Positions 44,502 through 52,870 of a stretch of 64,000 bases of DNA are shown piece by piece. The stretch covers positions 744,001 through 808,000 of the forward strand of contig NZ_CP019070.1 of assembly GCF_001956695.1 (NCBI RefSeq), in the 5' to 3' direction. Origin of the DNA: Poseidonibacter parvus. Lineage in GTDB: Bacteria; Campylobacterota; Campylobacteria; Campylobacterales; Arcobacteraceae. Every line of letters begins with the position of its first letter. Positions within the stretch are counted from its first letter, which is position 1. A program made the translations under genes and the position numbers. The notes under the pieces were generated by a model. It saw only the letters and a list, made by a program, of their open reading frames with translations, did no database searches and was not told where the DNA came from.

Positions 44502-46003
44502 TAAGATTTCTCACCTTACTTCTTTTTATTCAAAGCATCCTTTTAGGATGCTCGATATGTTCAATAACAACTCCACGAACAGATATTTCTATAAATATAA
44601 CTGCTGATAAAACACTAATAAAAGATGCCCACTTTAAATGGACTTTTTCAAAAGAATTTACAGAAGAACTTTTACGTTTATATGACACAAATCTTGATTT
44701 AACTTTTAGTAAGCAAGAACTTGAACCTATCGAAGAATCTCTTTTAACTTATATTGAACCCTTGAATTATCTTACTTTTTTATCATATTCAAACAAAATT
44801 GAAGAACACAGTAGAATTATAAATATTAAAAGTCATAAAATATCATTTGTAAATAATATTCTAAGCTTTGAATATGTTGCTAAATTAAACTACAAAATTA
44901 TTGATAAAAATAAATTGTATATTCGTCTTTATGATGATTATGGATATTTTTCTATTTTCTTTGATGAGTTAAAGCAATCTTTCACAATTCCTTATAATGT
45001 GAGAAAAGATTTTAAAGAAGATAATATTACTTATACTATTGATGCTCCTTCATTGGTAAATGAAAAAAGACCTGCTATCACAAATGAAGATGAAATAGAA
45101 ATTAAAAAACAAAGTGATGAAATAGTTGAAGAAAAAGAATTAACAATCACACAAAGCTTCAAAGAAGAAAATCTTATAAAAGTAAAAGATACTAACAAAG
45201 AAGAAAAAACACTAGATAAATTTGTTCAAAAAATAAAAGAGTATTTATTAGCTGTTGAAAAAGGTGAAGATAAATATGCAATGGTATTTTTACTTTTTGC
45301 TTCATTTGTTTATGGGATGATTCATGCTTTAGGACCAGGACATGGAAAAGCATTGGCTTTCTCATATTTTAGTTCAAGAAAAAGCTCTTATACACAAGCT
45401 TTTACAATATCATTTTTTACTGCATTTATTCATATCGTTGGTGCGTTAATTCTTGTTAGTATTTCTATTTTTATTATTGAAGGGATTTTTTCAAGTTTTT
45501 TAGATGATTCAATTTCATATATAACAAAGACATCAGCTGTGTTGATTATGCTTTTATCTTTATTTATTTTATATAGAAAATTAAAAAATAAATCTTGTGC
45601 TTGTTGTGCTTGTAATATTCCTGAAAGTAAAAATCAGATGTTTACAGTGCCAAAAGAAAAATCAAATTTTGTACTAAAAAACCCACAAGCAGTTCACACT
45701 AGTGCTAATAACAAGAAAGAAAATCTATTTTTTGTATTAACAGCAGGGCTTATTCCTTGTCCTGGAACTGTTGTATTATTTGTTTATGCATTTATTTTAG
45801 AAACTTACCTATCTGTATTTCTAGCTAGTATTTTTATTAGTTTAGGAATGGGAATAGTGATTTTTGCATCTTCATTTTTAGGTGTTTCTTTACATAAAGT
45901 ATCTGCAAAATCATCGAAGTTTACAAACTTTTTAGAAATTGCATCACCTATATTTATGTTTTTCTTAGGTTTGTTTTTATTACTTAGTTGGGAAACAATT
46001 TAG
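44498..46003 (+). CDS. DUF1007-NicO fusion transporter
   Basis: A 501-residue protein with a signal peptide, an N-terminal DUF1007-like periplasmic domain (about 20-180: ADKTLIKDAHFKWTFSKEFTEELL), an acidic/basic linker (about 185-245), and a NicO/RcnA-type metal transporter domain (about 255-495) with the signature HALGPGHGKALAFSYF and GLIPCPGTVVLF. Between helices there is a Cys cluster (SCACCACN) that could bind metal. NicO proteins move nickel or cobalt, but this one is translationally coupled to ZnuA behind Zur-like operators, so zinc is the better guess; direction (import or efflux) is open. Confidence 0.85.
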   Translation: MIRFLTLLLFIQSILLGCSICSITTPRTDISINITADKTLIKDAHFKWTFSKEFTEELLRLYDTNLDLTFSKQELEPIEESLLTYIEPLNYLTFLSYSNKIEEHSRIINIKSHKISFVNNILSFEYVAKLNYKIIDKNKLYIRLYDDYGYFSIFFDELKQSFTIPYNVRKDFKEDNITYTIDAPSLVNEKRPAITNEDEIEIKKQSDEIVEEKELTITQSFKEENLIKVKDTNKEEKTLDKFVQKIKEYLLAVEKGEDKYAMVFLLFASFVYGMIHALGPGHGKALAFSYFSSRKSSYTQAFTISFFTAFIHIVGALILVSISIFIIEGIFSSFLDDSISYITKTSAVLIMLLSLFILYRKLKNKSCACCACNIPESKNQMFTVPKEKSNFVLKNPQAVHTSANNKKENLFFVLTAGLIPCPGTVVLFVYAFILETYLSVFLASIFISLGMGIVIFASSFLGVSLHKVSAKSSKFTNFLEIASPIFMFFLGLFLLLSWETI

Positions 46004-46021
46004 AGTTTAATAAAACAAATT

Positions 46022-46066
46022 AAAAGACTAGAATCAATTTAGATTATTCTAATTTTCTAGTCTTTT
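46022..46066. terminator. Bidirectional terminator between convergent genes
   Basis: Arms AAAAGACTAGAA and TTCTAGTCTTTT (12 pairs) enclose 21 bases with a smaller hairpin. The right arm lies within the final codons of the PLP enzyme gene. Confidence 0.6.
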
Positions 46067-47545
46067 AAACTCATTTATAATTTCATTTATATTTTCAACT
46101 CCAACAGAAATACGAAGTAAATCAATTGGCAATCCAATCTCTTCTAAAAACTCATTTCCTTCTTTACTTTGAATCAAATCCCAATGAGCTAAATAAGTAT
46201 AAGGCATAAGAAGTGTAAATTCTGTACCTAAACTTGGACCTTTTGCAAAATTTAGATTGTCATATATATCTTTAAATGGTTTATTAAATGTTACAGAGAT
46301 AATTCCTGTTAGGCTATTATCATCTTTTATTGTTTGAGAATAATTCTCTTTATTTTCTTCATTTAAACAATAATAAATATCTTTAATATATGAGCATTTT
46401 TTGAAATACTCAACTAATAGTTTTGTATTAGAAGAAATCTCTTTTACTCTTTTTTCATAGCCTTTTATTTGTAGTGCTAATCTTTGTATATCTTTTATAT
46501 ATACAGGTTCACAGTGAGTGAAAAACTCTACATTCATATGTGAGAGATTATGTTTTTTATTTAAGATAATTGCACCCATTAAAATATCTGCATTTCCACA
46601 GGCAAACTTCGTAAGTGATTCTACAAATATATCTGCATAAGCTTCTAAATTTAAATTAAAAGGTGTTGCAAAAGTTGTATCAATTACCAAAGGAATATTA
46701 TATTCATCACAAAGGCTTCTTAATCTTTTAATATCAACAGTTTTTAAAAGTGGATTTGTAGGCATTTCTGTAACTATTGCTGATACTTTTTTCCCATCAA
46801 TTTTTAAAAACTCTTCAAGTAAGTCAAGATTTAAAATATCTGGGAATATTTTTGATTGATTATAGTGATGATTTACAATATTCATAGTATCTAAATACAA
46901 CCAACCAAATTGAACTAAAATAGTTCTTCCATTATGTGATTGAATACTATTTAACCCTCGTACAATTGAATATATTGCATTCATTCCTGAAGGTGCTAGG
47001 CATACATTTTTTGAAGGTTGATTATAAGCATTTGCTAAAGTATTTATTATAATATCTTTTGCTTTTTTCTCATCTTCTAGTTTTTCTTCATGGACTGTAT
47101 TAATCAATTCTACATCAAAAAGGTATTTTTCTGCTAATCTTGAAGATAAATTACAGCCAACATGTTGGATATATGTTAATACTTTTTGAAGTTGAGTTGT
47201 TCCTCTTTGAACTAATATTACTCCAAAAGGCTCATCTACTTCAATTTTATTATGAATAAAATACTTATCACTTATTAACTCAACTGCTTTTTTAGAAGAT
47301 AGTAATACTACTTCAAAATTATCAGATACTTTATATTTATCTTTTATATAAAGTCCTAGCTTTTTTAAGTATGGATGTAGTTTAAATCGTGGATAACCAC
47401 TTTTTATTTTTTCAAAAATTTGAGGTGTTTGTTTCTCATAATCAATAACATCTTGCATTGTTGGCATCGATACAGATACTGCATGCACATTGTTAATAGG
47501 TAGTGTTTGACCACATTCAATAGCTTTAAAAAATTCTTTACTCAT
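46049..47545 (-). CDS. Cystathionine gamma-synthase-like PLP enzyme, STR2-type with N-terminal extension
   Basis: A 498-residue Cys/Met-metabolism PLP enzyme with the cofactor Lys at residue 313 (SLTKFACGNADIL). The catalytic core is preceded by about 120 residues containing NVHAVSVSMPTMQDVIDYE and KSGYPRFKLHPYLKKL. This start strongly recalls fungal cystathionine gamma-synthases (STR2/met-7 group) rather than 385-residue bacterial MetB. It follows the other PLP enzyme gene by 9 bases, so the pair probably carries out transsulfuration or homocysteine synthesis. Exact substrate unverified. Confidence 0.8.
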   Translation of the reverse strand: MSKEFFKAIECGQTLPINNVHAVSVSMPTMQDVIDYEKQTPQIFEKIKSGYPRFKLHPYLKKLGLYIKDKYKVSDNFEVVLLSSKKAVELISDKYFIHNKIEVDEPFGVILVQRGTTQLQKVLTYIQHVGCNLSSRLAEKYLFDVELINTVHEEKLEDEKKAKDIIINTLANAYNQPSKNVCLAPSGMNAIYSIVRGLNSIQSHNGRTILVQFGWLYLDTMNIVNHHYNQSKIFPDILNLDLLEEFLKIDGKKVSAIVTEMPTNPLLKTVDIKRLRSLCDEYNIPLVIDTTFATPFNLNLEAYADIFVESLTKFACGNADILMGAIILNKKHNLSHMNVEFFTHCEPVYIKDIQRLALQIKGYEKRVKEISSNTKLLVEYFKKCSYIKDIYYCLNEENKENYSQTIKDDNSLTGIISVTFNKPFKDIYDNLNFAKGPSLGTEFTLLMPYTYLAHWDLIQSKEGNEFLEEIGLPIDLLRISVGVENINEIINEFKRLEN

Positions 47546-47554
47546 TTGTCTTTC

Positions 47555-48706
47555 TTAATTTACAGCTTGTTCTATATCTTTGATTAAGTCTTCAACATTT
47601 TCTAATCCAATTGAAAATCTTACTGTAGAATCACTTATTCCAATTGCTGCAAGCTCTTCTTTGGAAAATGTTGCATGAGAAATTTTTGCAGGAATTTCAA
47701 CTCTTGAATCAGGACTTCCAAATGAACACTTTTCACCAAAGATTTTTGTTTTTTCTATAAATTGCTCAGCTAATTCAACACTTTTAAAATCTACACAAAA
47801 TAAACCTGGAATAAAATCCATTTGCTCATTTGCAAGGGCATGTTGTGGGTGTGATTTTAAACTTGGATGTGTAACTTTATCTATATAGTTTTGCTCTTCT
47901 AAATACTGTGCAATAATAATTGAGTTTTTTTCATGTTCAGCCATTCTTACTTTAAGTGTAGGAATTCCAAGTGTGATTAAATACACATCCATTGGATTCT
48001 GAGATCTTCCTCCTGCATTTGCATAGTAGTGTATTTCTTTTGCAAGTTCTTCTGTTTTTGCAACAATTGCACCTGCAACTACTGCTCCATGTCCTGAGAT
48101 ATACTTTGTAGTTGAAAATAATGAGAAATCAGCTCCAAGTTTTAATGGTCTTTGAGAAATAAAAGTAGCAAGTGAGTTATCAACTGCAAAAAGGGCATTA
48201 TTTTCTTTTGCTAAGGCTCCTACTTTTTTTAAATCAATGATTTTTAATCCTGGGTTTGTAGGACTTTCACATAAAACTAAATCAATCGGATTATTTTTTA
48301 AAATATCTTCAATTTTATCAAATTCTAAAAAGTCTGCAAAATGAACTGTAACATTATATTTTTCTTTAAAGATCTTAAGTAATCTAAATGTTCCACCATA
48401 ACAATCAGCTTCAACTAAAATATGTGAATTTGCTTTTAAAACTGTTTCAAAAAGTAGCGCAACAGAAGCAATTCCTGTGTGCGTACAAACACAACCAGCT
48501 CCGCCTTCAACTTCTGTGAAAAGATTTTCTAGCATTTCTCTTGTAGGATTATCACTTCTTGTATAGTCATATATCTTATCGCCATCTTGTTTTTTTAAAT
48601 CAAATGTTCCTGTATTGTATATTGGAAAATGAGAAGCTCCTGTTTGTTCAGCAAAAGGTGCAAACTTTGCAATGTGGCTTAGTGATGTTTCTACATGTTT
48701 TTTCAT
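47555..48706 (-). CDS. Transsulfuration PLP enzyme (cystathionine lyase/synthase family)
   Basis: A 383-residue Cys/Met-metabolism PLP-dependent enzyme. The Schiff-base Lys is residue 201 in STTKYISGHG, and the pyridoxal pocket lines (YDYTRSDNPTREMLE, CESPTNPGLKIIDL, VDNSLATF) are intact. Sequence alone cannot separate cystathionine gamma-synthase, gamma-lyase and beta-lyase. It is the first of two genes read toward 46049. Since its neighbour looks like a gamma-synthase, a beta-lyase role here would complete the path to homocysteine; this is inference. Confidence 0.85.
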   Translation of the reverse strand: MKKHVETSLSHIAKFAPFAEQTGASHFPIYNTGTFDLKKQDGDKIYDYTRSDNPTREMLENLFTEVEGGAGCVCTHTGIASVALLFETVLKANSHILVEADCYGGTFRLLKIFKEKYNVTVHFADFLEFDKIEDILKNNPIDLVLCESPTNPGLKIIDLKKVGALAKENNALFAVDNSLATFISQRPLKLGADFSLFSTTKYISGHGAVVAGAIVAKTEELAKEIHYYANAGGRSQNPMDVYLITLGIPTLKVRMAEHEKNSIIIAQYLEEQNYIDKVTHPSLKSHPQHALANEQMDFIPGLFCVDFKSVELAEQFIEKTKIFGEKCSFGSPDSRVEIPAKISHATFSKEELAAIGISDSTVRFSIGLENVEDLIKDIEQAVN

Positions 48707-48936
48707 AAAGTGTCCTAATAGTTATTATAATTTGACGTGATTATATCTAAGTTTTTCTTTGAGTTTAAGTGAATAAATGTGTAGTAATTTGATTGTGATT
48801 ATATTTATCTTAGGATGTAATCATTTAATAAACAATTACTTTTCTTTTATGACATTTTAAATATGAAACTTTAATAAAAACTTTTATATACTGATAATAA
48901 ATAATAGCAAGAAAGATTTAATATTAGGAAAATAAT

Positions 48937-50862
48937 ATGAAAATAACAAATGATGAAAGAATAATTCTAAATATAATTAAATTCTCTCCCATAATCCTTG
49001 TTATTATTGTATCTCTTTTTATATCTAATATATATTTAAATAAAATGGAAGAAGATTTTACAAAAGAAGTAGAATTAACAAAAGAAAAATATCTAATTCA
49101 AAATAAAGAAAGAATAAAAAATAAGATAGTAAACATACATAATTTAATTGTATATGAAAAAGAAAAATCAGAACAAATATTAAAACAACAGATAAAAGAT
49201 AGAGTTTATGAAGCCCATACTATAGCAACAAATATATATATGGAAGCAAAAAACTATGCTAGTAAAGAAGAGATATTTTTAACTATAAAAAATGTCTTAG
49301 GTAATATCTCTTATAACAATGGAAGAGGATACTTTTTTATTGATGATGTAAAAGGAACAAGCCTTTTACAACCTCTAAATAAAAAGTTAGAGAATCAAAA
49401 TAAACTAGAATTTAAAGATGCAAATGGCTACCAATTTGTAAAAACTATTGTTCAAACTATCAAAGAAAAAAGTGAAAAATATGATACTTATCATTGGTAT
49501 AAACCTAATGATAATAAAAACACTTATAAAAAAATCAGTTTTTATAAATATTTTGAACCGCTAAATGTTGCTATTGGAACAGGTGAGTATATTGATGATT
49601 TTGAAAGTGATTTACAAAAAGAGTTATTATTAAAAATTAAAAAAACTAAAAGTGAAGATAGCTCTTATATATTTATATTTGATGATAAAGGAATGGTCCT
49701 TTCTCATTATAAAGATTCCTTAGTTGGAACTAATCGATATAATATAAAAAATCCTCTAGGTAAATATGTAATAAAAGATATAATTAACTTTGCCAAGGAA
49801 AACAAAAAAGGTTTTATGTCTTATAGTACAGGAGTAAATCCAGAAAATTTAAAGAATAGAGATAAAATCTCGTATATAAAGCTTGTCGATAATTGGGAGT
49901 GGATTATTGGGACAGGATTCTTTTTAGAAAAGTTTGAGAAAGAAATTGAGCAAAAAACACAAGATCTACTAGAATCTAAGCAAAAATCAATTAATAAAAT
50001 AATTATACTTACTACATTTATAACATTAGTATTCATCTTGTTGTCTTTTTATATATCTAATAAAATTTCAAAAAAATTTATAACATATAAAAATAGAATT
50101 GAAGATGAAATTAAGAAAACCATAGAAAAAGAAAGATTATTAATACAACAATCTAAAATGGCAGCAATGGGAGAAATGTTAGGAAACATTGCTCATCAAT
50201 GGAGACAGCCCTTATCAACTATTACAACAGCAGCAACAGGTTCTAAGTTTCAAAAAGAGATGGGCCTTTTTAATGATAATGATTTTATTCATACAATGGA
50301 TACTATTAATAACTCAGCACAATATCTTTCTCAAACAATTGAAGATTTTAGGAGCTTCCTTGACCCAAGAAATAGTAAAGAAGAAGATTTCTTTATCTCT
50401 CATACAATTAATAAAACATTGAATCTTATAAATGCTCAGTTTTCAGCAAAAGAGATTGAAATAATTCAGAATATCAAGGATGTTACTATTTTATCTTTTG
50501 AAAATGAAATTATTCAAGTATTAGCGAATATTTTAAATAATTCAAAAGATGTTTTAGTAGAAACTAATTCTCAAAAAAGATTTATTTTTATAAATACATA
50601 CAAGAAGGAAAATACTTTAATTATTGAAATACTTGATAATGGTGGTGGAATTGCAGATAATATTATAGATAGAATATTTGAACCATATTTTACAACAAAA
50701 CATCAGTCACAAGGTACAGGTATTGGATTATACATGAGTGATGAGATTATCCGAACACATTTAAATGGAACACTAATTGCAAGTAATGAAAAATATGAGT
50801 ATAAAGGTGTTCAATATAAAGGTGCAAAATTCACAGTTTCATTACCAACTGATAATATTTGA
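48937..50862 (+). CDS. Cache-domain sensor histidine kinase (orphan)
   Basis: A 641-residue kinase: membrane helix at 15-32, double Cache periplasmic sensor (GNISYNNGRGYFFIDDVKGTSLLQP, then YHWYKPNDN, then a second half with SSYIFIFDDKGMVLSHY ending VDNWEWIIGTGFF), helix near 350-370, HisKA with His420 in AHQWRQPLS and a HATPase with ILNNSKDVL, DNGGGIADN, GTGIGLYMSDEI. It is built like the kinase at 32269. A TTAGGAAAATAAT leader precedes the ATG, and 230 bases divide it from the divergent PLP genes. No response regulator is adjacent. Confidence 0.92.
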   Translation: MKITNDERIILNIIKFSPIILVIIVSLFISNIYLNKMEEDFTKEVELTKEKYLIQNKERIKNKIVNIHNLIVYEKEKSEQILKQQIKDRVYEAHTIATNIYMEAKNYASKEEIFLTIKNVLGNISYNNGRGYFFIDDVKGTSLLQPLNKKLENQNKLEFKDANGYQFVKTIVQTIKEKSEKYDTYHWYKPNDNKNTYKKISFYKYFEPLNVAIGTGEYIDDFESDLQKELLLKIKKTKSEDSSYIFIFDDKGMVLSHYKDSLVGTNRYNIKNPLGKYVIKDIINFAKENKKGFMSYSTGVNPENLKNRDKISYIKLVDNWEWIIGTGFFLEKFEKEIEQKTQDLLESKQKSINKIIILTTFITLVFILLSFYISNKISKKFITYKNRIEDEIKKTIEKERLLIQQSKMAAMGEMLGNIAHQWRQPLSTITTAATGSKFQKEMGLFNDNDFIHTMDTINNSAQYLSQTIEDFRSFLDPRNSKEEDFFISHTINKTLNLINAQFSAKEIEIIQNIKDVTILSFENEIIQVLANILNNSKDVLVETNSQKRFIFINTYKKENTLIIEILDNGGGIADNIIDRIFEPYFTTKHQSQGTGIGLYMSDEIIRTHLNGTLIASNEKYEYKGVQYKGAKFTVSLPTDNI

Positions 50863-51014
50863 AAAGGGTTTGATTAAATAATATATTCTACTCCCTATTA
50901 AAATCTCACTACACAAACAATAAACGAACTCTTTACGCAAGATACACATAAAAAATCTATAATACACTTATCAAACAAACGAAAATAAAAAATTAATATT
51001 TAAAAGGATTTACA

Positions 51015-51377
51015 ATGAAAAAATTATCAACAACTATTATAGGATTAAGTTTATTAGCAGGAAGTGCATTATCAGCACAAGATACATTTGCAAGTTTTTA
51101 CCCAGTTGAGAACGATGACACTCCAAGTTATCTTTCTTCAGTTCAAGATGATTCAAAAGCTTATCAAACTTTAGGAGTAGCAACTAGTGATAACAAAGTA
51201 TTTGCATCATTTTATCCACTAGAAAATAGTGATACACCAGATTATTTAAGTTTTAACAATACACAAACATCAGCAGCAAGTACTAATATTTTAGCAGCAT
51301 CTGCTATTAGTCATTGTACACTAGCTTCTTTTTATCCAGAAGAAGATACTGATACTAGACTTCATACTTCTTGTTAA
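51015..51377 (+). CDS. Secreted small protein with three ASFYPxE repeats
   Basis: A 120-residue protein not recognised from any family. Signal peptide MKKLSTTIIGLSLLAGSALS, then three copies of a short motif: FASFYPVENDDTPSYLS (about 25-41), FASFYPLENSDTPDYLS (about 63-79) and LASFYPEEDTDT (about 103-114). Spacers are Ser/Ala/Thr-rich. Two Cys lie near the C-terminus (HCTLAS..TSC). A good -10 box TATAAT is at 50958-50963, AAAAGGA precedes the ATG and a strong terminator follows, so it is a monocistronic gene that looks well expressed. Confidence 0.8.
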   Translation: MKKLSTTIIGLSLLAGSALSAQDTFASFYPVENDDTPSYLSSVQDDSKAYQTLGVATSDNKVFASFYPLENSDTPDYLSFNNTQTSAASTNILAASAISHCTLASFYPEEDTDTRLHTSC

Positions 51378-51411
51378 TATTTTAACAAGAAACCCCTCTC
51401 CTTAATTTAAG

Positions 51412-51442
51412 AAGCTAGCAATTTATTTTGCTAGCTTTTTTT
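51412..51442. terminator. Intrinsic terminator, both directions
   Basis: Stem AAGCTAGCAA / TTGCTAGCTT (10 pairs) with loop TTTATT, followed by a long T run on the plus strand. It ends the FYP-repeat gene and also overlaps the stop of the convergent exonuclease gene. Confidence 0.82.
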
Positions 51443-52177
51443 CTTTTTTTCAAGAGTATCAAAAGTATATTTTATATCCATATCAAGTTCTATATTATTT
51501 TTTAACCAATTTATATATTCTATATCATTGTTATAAATATCACTTATTTTTTTGCCCTTATATTTACCATATTTGAAATTCTTTTGTAATATTGGTGTTT
51601 TAGTAAACTCTAGCATTTTCTCTATAGCATTCTCATTTGGGAATTTTTCTTTTGTTAGTATTTGAAGCTTTGAAAATAATAGTTTTGTAACTAATACATC
51701 ACCAATTGCTGTATGCTCTTTCATAACAACACCATATTTTAATGCTTCTTTTTCTTCCTCTTCATATAATTTAAGTGAATATCTAAGATATGGAAGTGCT
51801 ATAGATTTACCCTCTACTAAAAGATGCTTAGCAACTCTTAACGTATCAATAATTCTAAACTTATTTACAAAACCTTCTTTTTCTAACATTCCTAAATCAA
51901 ATGGCATATTATGAGCTATTAAATAGTTTTGTTCATTATTTAATTCAAGTAATCTTTTATAAAATTTTGTTTGAGTAAATTTGCATTTGTCTTTTATCAT
52001 CTCTTGTGAGATTTTATGGATTAAAGTAGCTTCCATTTTTATAGGAACATCAGTACTACAAAGTTCATCTAAGATTTGGACATCATTATCATCAATAATC
52101 ATTGCTCCAACTTCTATGATTCTATCTTCTTCATAAAAGCCAGTAGTTTCAGTATCAAATATTATAAATTTCGACAT
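51431..52177 (-). CDS. DEDDh 3'-5' exonuclease with C-terminal DUF3820-like domain
   Basis: A 248-residue protein. Residues 1-170 form a DnaQ-like exonuclease: FDTETTGF (Asp and Glu ligands), LIAHNMPFDLGML, and the final HxAxxD as HTAIGDVL. The tail (about 195-240), KYGKYKGKKISDIYNNDIEYINWLKNN, is like the small DUF3820 domain found fused to or beside exonucleases. It is not the replicative epsilon subunit in form; a repair or RNA/DNA trimming role is more likely. ATG with GGAGTAGTAAT before it. Single gene. Confidence 0.87.
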   Translation of the reverse strand: MSKFIIFDTETTGFYEEDRIIEVGAMIIDDNDVQILDELCSTDVPIKMEATLIHKISQEMIKDKCKFTQTKFYKRLLELNNEQNYLIAHNMPFDLGMLEKEGFVNKFRIIDTLRVAKHLLVEGKSIALPYLRYSLKLYEEEEKEALKYGVVMKEHTAIGDVLVTKLLFSKLQILTKEKFPNENAIEKMLEFTKTPILQKNFKYGKYKGKKISDIYNNDIEYINWLKNNIELDMDIKYTFDTLEKKKKS

Positions 52178-52228
52178 ATTACTACTCCTTAAATATTAAC
52201 TTTGTGTAAGTCCTTTTATATTATACAT

Positions 52229-52870
52229 CTAAATCTCTTCTAAAAGTAAATAGTCTTTCATTTTATAAACTTTTGAAGCGATTCTCTCACAGTCATGTTT
52301 ATCATGTGTAACCATTATTGTATGAAGTTTATGCTCTTGTGTGATATTTTTTACTAAATCTAGCATTATGATTTTTGTTTGCTCATCTAAACCTGAAAAA
52401 GGCTCATCAAGTAATAGTATGGGTTTATTTCTAAGAAGAACTCGTGCAAGTGCAACACGTTGTTGTTGACCTCCTGAAAGTTGTGATGATAAAGTATTTT
52501 CAAACTCTTCAAGTCCTACATCTTTTAAAATATTTCTTACTCTTTTTTCATCATTTAAATTTGTTTTTCCTAAACCTAATAAGATATTTTTCTTTACATT
52601 CAAATGCTCAAAAAGATTATGATTTTGAAATAAAATACTAATAGGTCTTTTCTCAACACCTAAAGCTAATAACTCTTTTTGATTTAGTGTTATACTTCCA
52701 TCAAGTGCTTCAATAAATCCAGCAATTAAATCTAAAAGCGTTGATTTACCACTTCCACTTTCCCCTAAAATTGCTACAATTTCTTGCTCTTTAACTTCTA
52801 AATTATAAGTATAGTTTTCTTTTGAGTTTGAATTTTCGTAACTATATTGCAAGTTTTTAATTTTAAGCAT
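52229..52870 (-). CDS. thiQ: Thiamine ABC transporter ATP-binding protein
   Basis: A 213-residue ATPase that powers thiamine/TPP import. Walker A GESGSGKST, signature LSGGQQQR, Walker B ILLLDEPFSGLD and the switch His (TIMVTHD) are all present. The ATG at 52870, after AGGAGTAAAA, overlaps the permease stop by 8 bases; a frame 16 codons longer would lie inside the permease gene and is not needed. It is the last gene of the riboswitch-controlled unit. Assignment to thiamine comes from the operon, since the ATPase itself is generic. Confidence 0.92.
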   Translation of the reverse strand: MLKIKNLQYSYENSNSKENYTYNLEVKEQEIVAILGESGSGKSTLLDLIAGFIEALDGSITLNQKELLALGVEKRPISILFQNHNLFEHLNVKKNILLGLGKTNLNDEKRVRNILKDVGLEEFENTLSSQLSGGQQQRVALARVLLRNKPILLLDEPFSGLDEQTKIIMLDLVKNITQEHKLHTIMVTHDKHDCERIASKVYKMKDYLLLEEI

